This document shows positions 6,678-14,628 of a stretch of 26,973 nt of DNA, in pieces. Source of the stretch: Arthrobacter sp. Its GTDB lineage: Bacteria; Actinomycetota; Actinomycetes; Actinomycetales; Micrococcaceae. Every line of letters starts with the position of its first letter. Within the stretch, counting starts at the first letter, position 1. The DNA lies in NCBI GenBank assembly GCA_031178585.1, contig JAPSIT010000021.1:1-26973 (forward strand). The letters are read 5' to 3'. The notes below the pieces were generated by a model. It was not told where the DNA came from and made no database searches. It saw nothing but the letters and a program-made list of their open reading frames with translations. A program made the translations under genes and the position numbers.

Positions 6678-8171
6678 TTAGACGGAGGCTGCGGCAGCCA
6701 GTACCGGAGCGGCGTCCTTCACGGAGTCCTTGGCCGGGAACGTCGGCGGGTTGACCCCAGCTATTTCCTCCATGACGCGGACTACCTGGCAGCTGTAGCC
6801 GAACTCGTTGTCGTACCAGACGTAAACAACCAGGTTCTTGTCGTTGGCAATGGTGGCAAGGCCGTCAACAATACCGGCACGGCGCGAGCCCACGAAGTCG
6901 GTGGAGACCACTTCAGGGGAATCGATGTAGTCGATCTGCTTGCGCAGGTCCGAGTGCAGCGACATCTCGCGCAGGAAGTCGTTGACCTCGTCCTTGGTGG
7001 TGCCGCGTTCCAGGTTCAGGTTCAGGACAGCCAGGGAAACATCCGGGGTGGGCACCCGGATAGAGCTGCCGGTGAGCTTGCCTTGGAGTTCCGGCAGGGC
7101 CTTGGCCACGGCCTTGGCGGCACCGGTTTCGGTGATCACCATGTTCAGGGCGGCGGAACGTCCGCGGCGGTCGCCCTTGTGGAAGTTGTCGATCAGGTTC
7201 TGGTCGTTCGTGAACGAGTGAACGGTCTCCACGTGGCCGTGGATCACACCGTACTTGTCGTTGAGGGCCTTCAGCACCGGAGTGATCGCGTTCGTGGTGC
7301 AGGAGGCGGCCGTCACGATCTTGTCCGAATCGGTGATGTCTCGGTGGTTGATGCCGTGCACGATGTTCTTCAGTTCACCCTTGCCCGGCGCCGTCAGGAG
7401 GACTTTGGCCACGCCCTTGCTCAGCAGGTGCTGGCCAAGGCCTTCGGCGTCGCGCCAGCGGCCGGTGTTGTCGACCACGAGGGCATTGTTGATGCCGTAG
7501 GCGGTGTAGTCGATGGTGGCGGGGTTGTCCGAGTAGATGACCTGGATCCGGACACCGTTGGCCGTGATGGTGTTGGCCTCGGTGTCCACCCGGATGGTTC
7601 CCTCGAAGGAGCCGTGGACGGAGTCGCGGCGCAGCAGGCTGGCGCGCTTGGCGAGGTCGTTGTCGGAGCCGCGCCGGACCACGATGGCGCGCAGCCGCAG
7701 GCCGTGGCCGCCACCGGCCTTTTCGATGAGAAGGCGCGCGAGCAGGCGGCCGATGCGGCCAAAACCGTACAGCACGACGTCGGTGCTGGTGCGGTCGTCT
7801 GCCCCGCGCTTGCCGACAATCTCAGCCAGTTCGGCGCGGAGGAACTCCTCGAGAGTGAGGTCGCCGCCGTCGGACTTGTACTTCTGGTTCAGACGCGCGA
7901 TGTCGATCGCGGCGGCACCCAGGTCCAAGGTGGCCAGAGTGTTCAGCAGCGGGGCCGTCTCCTCCAGGAGCAGCTCATCCTTGCTCATCCGACGCGCGAA
8001 GCGGTGCGCCTTGAGGATGTTCATGGTGGACTTGTTGATCAGGCTGCGGCCGTGGATCGAGGTGACCACGTTGTTTTCCCGGTACAGCCGGCCGATCACG
8101 GGGATCATGGCCTCGGCGAGTGCCTCGCGGCCCATCCACGTATCAAGACAAGAATCTGACGTCTGGCTCAC
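6678..8171 (-). CDS. gap: glyceraldehyde-3-phosphate dehydrogenase, long GapB-type
   Basis: The 497-residue product has an N-terminal extension of about 125 residues before the Rossmann fold (VVLYGFGRIGRLLARLL), and then the full GAPDH core. The catalytic cysteine is Cys291 in ASCTTNAITPVLKAL with His318 in ETVHSFTNDQNL, and the C-terminal WYDNEFGYS is present. Length and extension match the second GAPDH of corynebacteria (GapB, about 480 residues), which acts mainly in gluconeogenesis. The segment after the second beta strand reads RAIVVRRGSDND, lacking the Asp that normally selects NAD and having arginines instead, so use of NADP is plausible (inference). The GTG start at 8169-8171 has a strong ribosome binding site, AAGGAAGG, seven bases upstream. 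The mRNA leader carries hairpins described separately. Confidence 0.94.
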   Translation of the reverse strand: MSQTSDSCLDTWMGREALAEAMIPVIGRLYRENNVVTSIHGRSLINKSTMNILKAHRFARRMSKDELLLEETAPLLNTLATLDLGAAAIDIARLNQKYKSDGGDLTLEEFLRAELAEIVGKRGADDRTSTDVVLYGFGRIGRLLARLLIEKAGGGHGLRLRAIVVRRGSDNDLAKRASLLRRDSVHGSFEGTIRVDTEANTITANGVRIQVIYSDNPATIDYTAYGINNALVVDNTGRWRDAEGLGQHLLSKGVAKVLLTAPGKGELKNIVHGINHRDITDSDKIVTAASCTTNAITPVLKALNDKYGVIHGHVETVHSFTNDQNLIDNFHKGDRRGRSAALNMVITETGAAKAVAKALPELQGKLTGSSIRVPTPDVSLAVLNLNLERGTTKDEVNDFLREMSLHSDLRKQIDYIDSPEVVSTDFVGSRRAGIVDGLATIANDKNLVVYVWYDNEFGYSCQVVRVMEEIAGVNPPTFPAKDSVKDAAPVLAAAASV

Positions 8172-8193
8172 AGAACTACCTTCCTTGGTTCAG

Positions 8194-8215
8194 CCGGTTA
8201 CGTCCTTGTAACCGG
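8194..8215 (-). promoter_or_regulatory. hairpin just upstream of the gap ribosome binding site
   Basis: CCGGTTAC (8194-8201) and GTAACCGG (8208-8215) form a perfect 8-bp stem with a 6-base loop. It ends about 9 bases before the AAGGAAGG ribosome binding site of gap. It does not cover the binding site, so it may stabilise the message or be part of a larger leader fold. Confidence 0.4.
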
Positions 8216-8293
8216 AAGTCGGCCACCCGAAGTTCTCCAGGGGCACTGGCACCGGCAGGGTTTCGGTTCTCCCCGGGTGCCTGATTGACGTGC

Positions 8294-8331
8294 AAAGAAA
8301 AACCGCCGGATGCGAACGCAAATCCCGGCGG
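8294..8331 (-). terminator. terminator-like hairpin between rnpB and gap
   Basis: On the minus strand CCGCCGG (8331-8325), a 15-base loop and CCGGCGG (8309-8303) are followed directly by TTTTTCTTT (8302-8294). It lies about 100 bases downstream of the mature 3' end of rnpB and about 25 bases after a TAGAAT promoter-like hexamer. It could end rnpB transcripts, attenuate gap, or both. Confidence 0.65.
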
Positions 8332-8354
8332 AAGAACTTCTACGTTCAAGGTCT

Positions 8355-8360
8355 ATTCTA
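8355..8360 (-). promoter_or_regulatory. candidate -10 element for gap
   Basis: TAGAAT on the minus strand, identical to the hexamer that precedes rnpB. It would start transcription at about 8348 and give a leader of roughly 175 bases before the gap GTG. No good -35 is visible. Confidence 0.45.
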
Positions 8361-8428
8361 GGGCGCGCAGCGCGTCCGAATGGCCGCGGGTGCCGTGAAA
8401 TCACTCACACCTGCACCCCTGCGGGCTG

Positions 8429-8827
8429 AGAGGATGGGTTGACCGATACGCCGGGTTCTGTGTTCCCGCACCGTTGCCGGGGCGGGAGTAGCGGCCATCC
8501 ATCTACGAACGCCGTTGCCGGCGCCCTCCAGCGGCCTACCCGGGCACTCGGGCGAGCAGCCCTCAAACGTACCCTGTCTGGCCTTGCTCCGGGTGGGGTT
8601 TACCTAGCCTTCCCGGTCACCCGGGAAGCTGGTGGTCTCTTACACCACCGTTTCACCCTTACCTGCATCGTGCCGCTTTCAAATCGGCGCGAGGCGGGCG
8701 GTCTGTTTTCTGTGGCACTGGCCTGCGGGTTACCCCGAGTGGGCGTTACCCACCACCCTGCTCTGCGGAGCCCGGACGTTCCTCGAGCCACTTGCGTGAC
8801 GCGCGGCCGCCTGGTCAACCCATCCTC
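8429..8827 (-). ncRNA. rnpB: RNase P RNA, bacterial type A
   Basis: The minus strand reads as the catalytic RNA of RNase P, which matures tRNA 5' ends. The two conserved P4 regions are present: CGAGGAACGTCCGGGCTCC near 8768-8786 at the 5' side, and CACAGAACCCGGCGTAT near 8445-8462 at the 3' side. The ends form a 16-bp P1 helix: AGAGGATGGGTTGACC at the 5' end pairs with GGTCAACCCATCCTCT at the 3' end. Total length is about 400 nt, as expected for actinobacteria. TAGAAT at 8833-8838 is placed to start transcription at about 8826-8827. Long open frames crossing this region on both strands are not coding. Confidence 0.95.
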
Positions 8828-8832
8828 TGTTC

Positions 8833-8838
8833 ATTCTA
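8833..8838 (-). promoter_or_regulatory. -10 element of rnpB
   Basis: TAGAAT on the minus strand ends six bases before the predicted 5' end of RNase P RNA at about 8826-8827, the normal -10 to +1 distance. Confidence 0.6.
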
Positions 8839-8889
8839 CGGGCAGCGCCGGCCCGCCCCGTGCCCGGGCCCATCATCGGGGCCCGGGCC

Positions 8890-8901
8890 TATCATCAGGG
8901 A
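8890..8901 (+). promoter_or_regulatory. leaderless promoter of the esterase-like gene
   Basis: TATCAT (8890-8895), six bases, then ATG 8902. This spacing supports ATG 8902 rather than the upstream in-frame start at 8860. Confidence 0.5.
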
Positions 8902-9792
8902 ATGGACGAGTCCGCATTGACCCGGCGCCGTCTGCTTCAGCTGGCGGGAGGCGCTGCCGGCATGTCCGCGGCCGCGGCATGTACGCCGTTCCCTCCGTTT
9001 CCTGCTCCCGCTCCCCTGCCCGGGTATACGCGTCCGACAGCGGTTCCCGGACCGGGCGGCCCGCCCAGGGTGGTGGTCCGAACCGGAAAGTTCGATTCCG
9101 CCTACCGGCCGGGTGTCACCACACGCTGGTCCCTGGCAGCACCCCGTCAGCAGGACGGTGCGCAGCTGCCGCTCGTGCCCCTGGCAGTCTTCCTGCACGG
9201 CCTCGGCAGCAGCCACGGGTTCCTGCTCGATGGCTTGACCGCTCACGACGTGCTGCAGGGGCACATGGACCGAGGCGGAGCCCCCTTCGCGATTGCGGCC
9301 GTGGACGGCGGCGACACGTGGTGGCACGCGCGCAGGGACGGCAGCGACACGCAGTCGATGCTGGTGCGGGAATTCATTCCTTTCCTCGGCGGCGAGGGCT
9401 TCGATCTGGGCCGGATCGGGATATTCGGCCTGTCCATGGGCGGCTTCGGCGCCCTGCTGTTGGCCTCGCAGGCCCGGCTCCCCGGCATCCGGGCCGTCGC
9501 CGCCATGAGCCCTGCCGTCTGGGCCAGCTACGACGCGCGGATGGAAAGCGCCTTCGACAGCCCCGCGGATTTCGCTGCGAACGACGTCTTCGCACTCCGC
9601 CCCCGGCTGGCGGCCATTCCCAAACGCATCGACTGCGGCACGGACGACGGGCTTGCCGCAACGGTCCGGGACTACGTCAGCGAACTCCCGGGCCGGGTGG
9701 AAGGTGGATTCCAGCCCGGCGGGCACGACTCCGCCTACTGGCGCTCCGTCCTGCCTGACGTATTGTCCTTCCTGGGCCGCAACCTGGGCTGA
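8902..9792 (+). CDS. alpha/beta-hydrolase, esterase-like, Tat-type lipoprotein
   Basis: The 296-residue product starts MDESALTRRRLLQLAGG, a twin-arginine-like signal, and runs into MSAAAAC, a lipobox-like sequence. It is therefore probably exported folded and lipid-anchored at Cys27. A Pro-rich linker follows, then an alpha/beta-hydrolase: VFLHGLGSSHG (oxyanion region), the nucleophile elbow GLSMGGFGAL with the catalytic Ser, a candidate Asp in DCGTDDGLAA, and His in PGGHDSAYWRSVLPDVLSF. The order and spacing resemble the esterase D/antigen 85-type superfamily. The substrate is unknown. The start is ATG 8902 because the signal begins there and a -10 hexamer precedes it by six bases; the frame extends up to 8860. 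rnpB is transcribed divergently and yaaA follows closely. Confidence 0.85.
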   Translation: MDESALTRRRLLQLAGGAAGMSAAAACTPFPPFPAPAPLPGYTRPTAVPGPGGPPRVVVRTGKFDSAYRPGVTTRWSLAAPRQQDGAQLPLVPLAVFLHGLGSSHGFLLDGLTAHDVLQGHMDRGGAPFAIAAVDGGDTWWHARRDGSDTQSMLVREFIPFLGGEGFDLGRIGIFGLSMGGFGALLLASQARLPGIRAVAAMSPAVWASYDARMESAFDSPADFAANDVFALRPRLAAIPKRIDCGTDDGLAATVRDYVSELPGRVEGGFQPGGHDSAYWRSVLPDVLSFLGRNLG

Positions 9793-9825
9793 CTCCTGAA
9801 TCAGGTCCGGCACGCAGGGCACCGG

Positions 9826-9837
9826 TAAGATCGTACG
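9826..9837 (+). promoter_or_regulatory. leaderless promoter of yaaA
   Basis: TAAGAT (9826-9831) is followed by six bases and the GTG at 9838. No ribosome binding site is visible. Confidence 0.55.
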
Positions 9838-10602
9838 GTGCTGATCCTGCTTCCCCCGTCTGAAGGCAAGACTCCTGCGACCCGTGGCGACGCCATGGAC
9901 TGGACCTCCCTGAGCTTCCCGGACCTGAACCCCTGCCGCGCCAAAATCCTCGACGCACTCGGAACGGTGAGCGCGCACGAGGACGCCCTTGCACTGCTGG
10001 GCGTGGGAGCGTCACTGCAGTCCGACGTCGAACGCAACACCCGGCTGCACGCGGAACCGGCGGCGCCGGCGCATCAGGTGTATTCCGGCGTGCTGTACGA
10101 CGCCCTCGGCTATAAGTCCATGACCGCGCCCCAGCGCCGTAAGGCCGATGAATCGGTCCTGGTGATTTCCGCCCTCTGGGGCGCCATCCGTTTCGCGGAC
10201 TCCGTGCCGGCATACCGGCTGTCGATGTCCGCGTCATTGCCCGACGTCGGACGCCTTGCCTCCTTTTGGAAGCCGCAGCTGACGGACGCCCTCGCCGCCG
10301 CGGCGGCCGGGCAGCTTCTGGTGGACTGCCGCTCCAGCACCTATGCCGCGGCGTGGACTCCCCCGCCGGCGTCGACGGTGACCGTAAACGTTTTCACCGA
10401 GGTGAACGGAGTGCGCAAGGTGGTCAGCCACTTCGCGAAGCACACCCGGGGCGAGCTCGCGCGGCATCTGCTGACCCGGCGCGGAAAGGCACCGGAAACC
10501 CCCGCGCAGCTGCACAAGGCCGCCGGCGAGAAGTGGAACGCCGAGCTTGTTCCCGGCACGGCGCGCAAGGCCCACGCCCTGAACATCATCCTGCCCGGCT
10601 AA
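9838..10602 (+). CDS. yaaA: YaaA-family peroxide stress protein (DUF328)
   Basis: The 254-residue product begins MLILLPPSEGKT, the diagnostic start of the YaaA/DUF328 family. Further conserved blocks are YSGVLYDALGY, ISALWGAIRFADSVPAYRLSM, LVDCRSSTYAAAW and VVSHFAKHTRGELARHLL. In E. coli, YaaA lowers free intracellular iron during hydrogen peroxide stress and binds DNA through a helix-hairpin-helix-like region; the function here is assumed by homology. Length is normal. The GTG start is fixed by the conserved N-terminus and the leaderless promoter. The gene converges on the zinc-ribbon-like gene, with 24 bases between the stop codons and a short imperfect palindrome at 10610-10634. Confidence 0.92.
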   Translation: MLILLPPSEGKTPATRGDAMDWTSLSFPDLNPCRAKILDALGTVSAHEDALALLGVGASLQSDVERNTRLHAEPAAPAHQVYSGVLYDALGYKSMTAPQRRKADESVLVISALWGAIRFADSVPAYRLSMSASLPDVGRLASFWKPQLTDALAAAAAGQLLVDCRSSTYAAAWTPPPASTVTVNVFTEVNGVRKVVSHFAKHTRGELARHLLTRRGKAPETPAQLHKAAGEKWNAELVPGTARKAHALNIILPG

Positions 10603-10626
10603 AGCGGGCGGGTCAGACTCACTCCG

Positions 10627-11385
10627 TCAGACCCACTCTGCGGAGCGCACCAGGATGCAGCCGGAGTCGGGGCAGAAGACGATGTCGTCCTCGGCGGCAG
10701 CCTTGATTTCTGCCAGGTCGCCGGGGCTCAGCTGCATGCCTGAGCCCTCGGAGGTCCCGTGGAAAAGCCTGGCAGCACCCACTCCGCGGCGGGCGAGGGT
10801 CTTTTCGTAGACCGCCACCAGACTGTCATCCAGCGCCGCTGCGAACTCCGCCCTGCGGCCGCGGACGACGGTCTCTTCAGCGGTGATCTCTGCCAGTTGC
10901 TCGTCCAGTTCGGCGCGGATCACCGCGAAGGAACCCTGGATGTCATCGACGATTTTTTGCTGTGCCGCCTGGCGCTCGCGCAGCGTGTCCAGCCGCTCCA
11001 GCACTTCGAGCTCAACGTCCTCGAGGTCGGACCGCCGCTTATTGAGGGATGCAATGTCTTTCTGCAGCGCCACCAGGTCCTTGGACAGGCCGGTGCCGCT
11101 GTTCAGCCTGGCTTCGTCGCGCTCAATGCGCCCTGCCACCTGCTCGACGTCCGCCTCGGCGCGCTTCAGCTCCGCCTCGGCGTCGTGGACGGCGAGCTTG
11201 GCGGCCCCCAATTCTCCGTTTGCGACACTAAGGGCGGCTTCCAGATCGGTGATCCGCGGATCTGCTTCCAGGCTGCGGCGGCGGTTGGCGAGGGACTTGA
11301 GCTTGGCGTCCAGCCCCTGGAGTTCGAGCAACTTCAACTGTTCCGCCGGTGCTGCCTTGGCCACGATTACCTCCGCTTGATCCAT
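10627..11385 (-). CDS. coiled-coil protein of the C4-type zinc-ribbon family, ribbon degenerate
   Basis: The 252-residue product is a long antiparallel coiled coil (about residues 15-180, for example LKLLELQGLDAKLKSLANRR and LSKDLVALQKDIASLNKRRSDLED), followed by a C-terminal ribbon region ending DDIVFCPDSGCILVRSAEW. This is the COG1579 architecture, widespread in actinobacteria next to nif3. The family normally carries two Cys pairs. Here the first pair is replaced by HGTSEGSG, so at most two cysteines remain. The start is ATG 11383-11385, giving MDQAEVIVAKAAPAEQLKLLEL; the frame continues far up into nif3 but that is not coding. The function is unknown; nucleic-acid or protein binding has been suggested for relatives. 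It lies 40 bases after nif3 and is probably cotranscribed. Confidence 0.88.
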   Translation of the reverse strand: MDQAEVIVAKAAPAEQLKLLELQGLDAKLKSLANRRRSLEADPRITDLEAALSVANGELGAAKLAVHDAEAELKRAEADVEQVAGRIERDEARLNSGTGLSKDLVALQKDIASLNKRRSDLEDVELEVLERLDTLRERQAAQQKIVDDIQGSFAVIRAELDEQLAEITAEETVVRGRRAEFAAALDDSLVAVYEKTLARRGVGAARLFHGTSEGSGMQLSPGDLAEIKAAAEDDIVFCPDSGCILVRSAEWV

Positions 11386-11402
11386 CCGGCCTGCGCCGGG
11401 CA

Positions 11403-11414
11403 CCCCTGCAGGGG
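11403..11414. repeat. 12-bp perfect palindrome between nif3 and the zinc-ribbon-like gene
   Basis: CCCCTGCAGGGG sits in the 40-base gap between the two genes. It may be chance in GC-rich DNA or a small hairpin in the mRNA. Confidence 0.3.
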
Positions 11415-11425
11415 CTTTATGAACT

Positions 11426-12340
11426 CTAGTCCCCGCCGGGAGTGAGAATGAAGTCCCACGGATCGCTGTTGGTGCTGCTGACGCGGATCTCGACATCCAG
11501 CCCCTGGTCGGTGAGGACATTGCCCAGCGCGTCCGCAGCAGCCGGAAGCCACAGCCATTCACTCGCAAAGTGGGACACATCGATGAGGTAGGGACGGCCG
11601 TTGACGGCAGCCTCGCGCGCCTCGGACGCCGGATGGTGCCGCAGGTCGGCGGTGACATACAGATCGGCGTTGCTGGCCCGCACTTCATCGAACAGGGAAT
11701 CACCGGCGCCTCCGCAGACGGCAATCCGGCGGACCAGCCCGTCCCTGTCCCCGGATACCCGCACTCCGCCGGCGACGGAGGGCAGGATCCCGTACACGCG
11801 GGCTGCGAAGTCACCCAGGGTCATCGCCTCGGCAAGGTCACCAACCCGGCCGATGCCTTCCTCGGGCAGTCCGTTGGCGGCAGGAGTCAGAGGAGTGACG
11901 TCTTGGAGCCCCAGCGCGTCGGCCAGGACGTCAGAAACGCCTCCGACGGCGGAATCACCGTTAGTGTGCACTGTCAGGAGGGCGGTACGTGATTCGATGA
12001 GTCGGTGGACCGCCTTGCCCTTCGGGGTGTTGGCCGCGACAGAGGTCACGCCTCTGAGCAGCAGCGGGTGATGCGTGATGAGCAGGCCCGCGCCCCACTC
12101 GATCGCCTCGTCGATGACCTCAAGCGTAGGATCAACGGCAAACATGACCCGGCTGACCGGCGCCGACGGGTGGCCGGCAACAAGGCCGACCTCGTCCCAC
12201 TCCTCCGCCAGGGACTCCGGCCAGAGCTCTTCAACGGCGAGCATGAGTTGCCCGAGCGTCGGCGCCTCCTCGGCCTCGGGAAGGTCGTCGGACTCCGCTG
12301 GCTCTTCTGCAACGCCGCTGTTCACAGGTTCCATACTCAT
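11426..12340 (-). CDS. Nif3-like dinuclear metal centre protein (YbgI/DUF34)
   Basis: The 304-residue product belongs to the Nif3/YbgI family, often labelled GTP cyclohydrolase I type 2-like; the true cellular role is unsettled. Metal-ligand motifs are visible: LLITHHPLLLRG (His90, His91), TVHTNGDSAVGGVSDVLA, and LIDVSHFASEWLWLP near the C-terminus. An acidic N-terminal extension of about 25 residues (VAEEPAESDDLPEAEE) precedes the domain. The first ATG at 12338-12340 is preferred over the second two codons later, because a TAGGGT hexamer lies exactly six bases upstream. The pairing with the zinc-ribbon-like gene is conserved in actinobacteria (compare Rv2230c-Rv2229c of M. tuberculosis), which supports a linked but unknown role. 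Confidence 0.92.
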   Translation of the reverse strand: MSMEPVNSGVAEEPAESDDLPEAEEAPTLGQLMLAVEELWPESLAEEWDEVGLVAGHPSAPVSRVMFAVDPTLEVIDEAIEWGAGLLITHHPLLLRGVTSVAANTPKGKAVHRLIESRTALLTVHTNGDSAVGGVSDVLADALGLQDVTPLTPAANGLPEEGIGRVGDLAEAMTLGDFAARVYGILPSVAGGVRVSGDRDGLVRRIAVCGGAGDSLFDEVRASNADLYVTADLRHHPASEAREAAVNGRPYLIDVSHFASEWLWLPAAADALGNVLTDQGLDVEIRVSSTNSDPWDFILTPGGD

Positions 12341-12352
12341 ATTTTTACCCTA
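12341..12352 (-). promoter_or_regulatory. leaderless promoter of nif3
   Basis: On the minus strand TAGGGT (12352-12347), six bases (AAAAAT), then ATG at 12340. There is no ribosome binding site. Confidence 0.55.
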
Positions 12353-12433
12353 TCGGCGCCACTGGCCCCCTTCGGTATCCGGGACGTAACGTAGCCGGGG
12401 AATCATCTGCGCACCTCAACCATTGAAGAGGAC

Positions 12434-12958
12434 ATGAAAACTTTTGTGCTTGGCGGAGGCTGCTTCTGGTGCCTGGACGCCGTCTATCAGAAAACCAGGG
12501 GCGTAACCTCCGTCGTTTCGGGCTACACCGGCGGCCACGAACGCCACCCGGACTACTACTCTGTCTGCTCGGGAACCACCGGCCACGCTGAAGTCGTCGC
12601 CGTGAGCTTCGACGAAGACATCATTCCGCCCGAGGTCATCCTGGACATGTTCTTCGCCCTGCACGATCCCACCACGCTCAACCGCCAGGGGTACGACGTC
12701 GGAACGCAGTACCGTTCGTCCATGTTCTACGAGACCACGGAGGAGAAGATTCTCTTCGAGGAAGCGATCGAACGGAACCAGGCGCTCTGGCCGCATCCCA
12801 TAGTCACAGAAGTCAGCCGGCTTCCCGTGTTTTACCCCGCCGAACAAATTCACCAGAACTACTACGCAAAGTTCCCCGAGCAGGGCTACTGCCAGGTGAT
12901 CATCAACCCGAAACTGGCAAAGGCCCGGAAATATTACTCTGCATGGCTTAATGCTTAG
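12434..12958 (+). CDS. msrA: peptide-methionine (S)-S-oxide reductase
   Basis: The 174-residue product repairs the S-epimer of methionine sulfoxide in proteins and free methionine, using thioredoxin-type reductant. The signature GGGCFWCLDAVYQ places the catalytic Cys at 10 and a second Cys at 13. GYTGGHERHPDYYSVCSGTTGHAEVV and the PEQGYCQVIINPK tail with another Cys are also typical. The length is that of a single-domain MsrA; no MsrB domain is fused. The ATG at 12434 is preceded by GAAGAGGAC, a good ribosome binding site. It lies divergent from nif3 and 64 bases before cysK, a sulfur-metabolism neighbourhood. Confidence 0.96.
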   Translation: MKTFVLGGGCFWCLDAVYQKTRGVTSVVSGYTGGHERHPDYYSVCSGTTGHAEVVAVSFDEDIIPPEVILDMFFALHDPTTLNRQGYDVGTQYRSSMFYETTEEKILFEEAIERNQALWPHPIVTEVSRLPVFYPAEQIHQNYYAKFPEQGYCQVIINPKLAKARKYYSAWLNA

Positions 12959-12978
12959 CTACGTGCTGACGCCCTCGT

Positions 12979-12984
12979 TAGGCT
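12979..12984 (+). promoter_or_regulatory. candidate -10 element for cysK
   Basis: TAGGCT here would start transcription at about 12991 and leave a leader of about 30 bases before cysK. The -35 region overlaps the end of msrA and is not convincing. Confidence 0.35.
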
Positions 12985-13022
12985 GACCAAAGTATTCCCT
13001 CCTGAGAGATAGGCGTAAGTAC

Positions 13023-13958
13023 ATGGCACGGATCTACGACGATGTAACGCAGCTGGTAGGCGGCACCCCGCTCGTCAGGCTCAACCGCCTGACCGAGGGC
13101 CTGGAGGCCCAGGTTGCCGTCAAGCTCGAGTTCTACAACCCGGCCAACAGCGTCAAGGACCGCATCGGCGTCGCCATCATCGACGCAGCGGAAAAGTCAG
13201 GCGCCCTCAAGCCCGGCGGAACCATCGTCGAAGGCACCTCCGGCAACACCGGCATCGCACTGGCCATGGTGGGTGCTGCGCGCGGCTACAAGGTGATCCT
13301 GACCATGCCGGAAACCATGTCCACCGAACGCCGCGTCATGCTGCGCGCCTTCGGCGCGGAGATCGTGCTGACCCCGGGTTCCGAGGGCATGCGCGGGGCA
13401 GTGGAGAAGGCCAAGGAGATCGTGGCCAGCACCGAGAACTCCATCTGGGCACAGCAGTTCGCCAACGAGGCCAACCCGGAGATCCACCGCAAGACCACGG
13501 CCGAGGAAGTGTGGGAGGACACCGAGGGCAAGGTGGACATCTTCGTCTCCGGCATCGGCACCGGCGGCACCATCACGGGCGTCGGCCAGGTCCTGAAGGA
13601 GCGCAAGCCGGACGTGCAGATCGTTGCGGTTGAGCCCAAGGACTCCGCCATCCTTAACGGCGGCGCACCCGGCCCGCACAAGATCCAGGGACTCGGCGCC
13701 AACTTCATTCCGGAGCTGCTGGACACCAACGTCTACGACGAAGTCCTGGACGCCACGCTGGAAGACTCCGTTGCTGTGGCCCGGGAGCTGGGCGTCAAGG
13801 AAGGCATCCTCGGCGGCATCTCCTCCGGAGCCATCGTCTGGGGTGCACTGGAACTGGCAAAGCGCCCGGAGAACGCAGGGAAACTGATCGTGGCAGTCGT
13901 CTGTGACTTCGGTGAGCGTTACATCTCCACCGTCCTCTATGACGACATCCGGGGCTAG
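13023..13958 (+). CDS. cysK: cysteine synthase (O-acetylserine sulfhydrylase)
   Basis: The 311-residue product is a fold-type II PLP enzyme that makes cysteine from O-acetylserine and sulfide. Lys45 in [11 protein letters not shown] binds [12 protein letters not shown] (71-79) holds the substrate carboxylate, and [12 protein letters not shown] binds the PLP phosphate. [12 protein letters not shown] near the C-terminus is also conserved. Length is normal and no CBS domain is present, so this is CysK rather than cystathionine beta-synthase. ATG 13023 follows a weak purine-rich stretch, GAGATAGGCG. It lies 41 bases before cysE, which makes its substrate, so the two very likely form an operon and may form the cysteine synthase complex. 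Confidence 0.97.
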   Translation: MARIYDDVTQLVGGTPLVRLNRLTEGLEAQVAVKLEFYNPANSVKDRIGVAIIDAAEKSGALKPGGTIVEGTSGNTGIALAMVGAARGYKVILTMPETMSTERRVMLRAFGAEIVLTPGSEGMRGAVEKAKEIVASTENSIWAQQFANEANPEIHRKTTAEEVWEDTEGKVDIFVSGIGTGGTITGVGQVLKERKPDVQIVAVEPKDSAILNGGAPGPHKIQGLGANFIPELLDTNVYDEVLDATLEDSVAVARELGVKEGILGGISSGAIVWGALELAKRPENAGKLIVAVVCDFGERYISTVLYDDIRG

Positions 13959-13999
13959 ACCTTAGGCTGCCCGGCCCCGTTTCCTGTAGAAAGATCTTT

Positions 14000-14584
14000 G
14001 TGGCCTTCTTCGCAAGACTTAAGGAAGACCTCGATGCCGCCCGGTCCCACGACCCGGCGGCTCGAGGTTCTTTTGAGAACTTTTTCGCCTATTCTGGGCT
14101 TCACGCCATCTGGGCACACCGGCTGACGCACAGGCTCTGGCAAAACCCGTCCCTGCGTTTTCCTGCACGCCTGATTTCACAGCTGGCCCGGTTCCTGACC
14201 GGCATTGAGATCCACCCGGGCGCGACCATCGGCCGGCGTTTCTTCATTGACCACGGCATGGGCGTGGTCATCGGAGAGACGGCCGAAATAGGCGAGGACG
14301 TGATGATCTACCACGGCGTCACGCTCGGCGGCCGGTCCTTGGCGAAGGTCAAGCGGCACCCCACCATTGGCGACCGCGTCACCATTGGCGCCGGCGCCAA
14401 GATCCTCGGCCCGATCACTATCGGTCGGGACAGCGCAGTGGGGGCCAACGCCGTGGTCGTCAAGGATGCGCCGCCGGAATCCATCGTTACCGGCGTCCCG
14501 GCAACCTGGCGCCACCGCGACGCCCAGCGGGAAACCACTCCGGCCGTGGATCCCGCCGAGTACTACATCGAATACCGGATCTGA
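14000..14584 (+). CDS. cysE: serine O-acetyltransferase
   Basis: The 194-residue product transfers acetyl from acetyl-CoA to serine, the first step of cysteine synthesis. It has the short N-terminal helical region of actinobacterial and plant-like SATs and then a left-handed beta helix of hexapeptide repeats: [42 protein letters not shown] and [21 protein letters not shown]. The catalytic His lies in the HG(M/V) motifs. The C-terminus ends EYYIEYRI; an Ile at the end is the feature used by SAT to dock into CysK, so complex formation is likely (inference). The start is GTG 14000 with AGAAAG seven bases upstream. A strong hairpin terminator follows immediately. Confidence 0.95.
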   Translation: MAFFARLKEDLDAARSHDPAARGSFENFFAYSGLHAIWAHRLTHRLWQNPSLRFPARLISQLARFLTGIEIHPGATIGRRFFIDHGMGVVIGETAEIGEDVMIYHGVTLGGRSLAKVKRHPTIGDRVTIGAGAKILGPITIGRDSAVGANAVVVKDAPPESIVTGVPATWRHRDAQRETTPAVDPAEYYIEYRI

Positions 14585-14593
14585 CCATCTGCC

Positions 14594-14628
14594 GTACGGC
14601 GCAGGAAAACCCTGCGCCGTACCGTTTT
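14594..14628 (+). terminator. Rho-independent terminator of cysK-cysE
   Basis: GTACGGCGCAGG (14594-14605) pairs perfectly with CCTGCGCCGTAC (14611-14622) across a 5-base loop; CGTTTT follows. Confidence 0.85.

Noticed and set aside
6675..8159. 494-residue open frame opposite gap
   Set aside because: Shadow of the GAPDH gene, caused by high GC at third codon positions.
8439..9758. 439-residue plus-strand open frame
   Set aside because: Its first part is the complement of RNase P RNA and the rest shadows the esterase gene in another frame; no protein family is recognisable.
11386..11814. 143-residue N-terminal extension of the zinc-ribbon-like protein
   Set aside because: It shadows nif3 and has a Pro/Ser/Arg-rich non-family sequence; the coiled coil begins just after ATG 11385.
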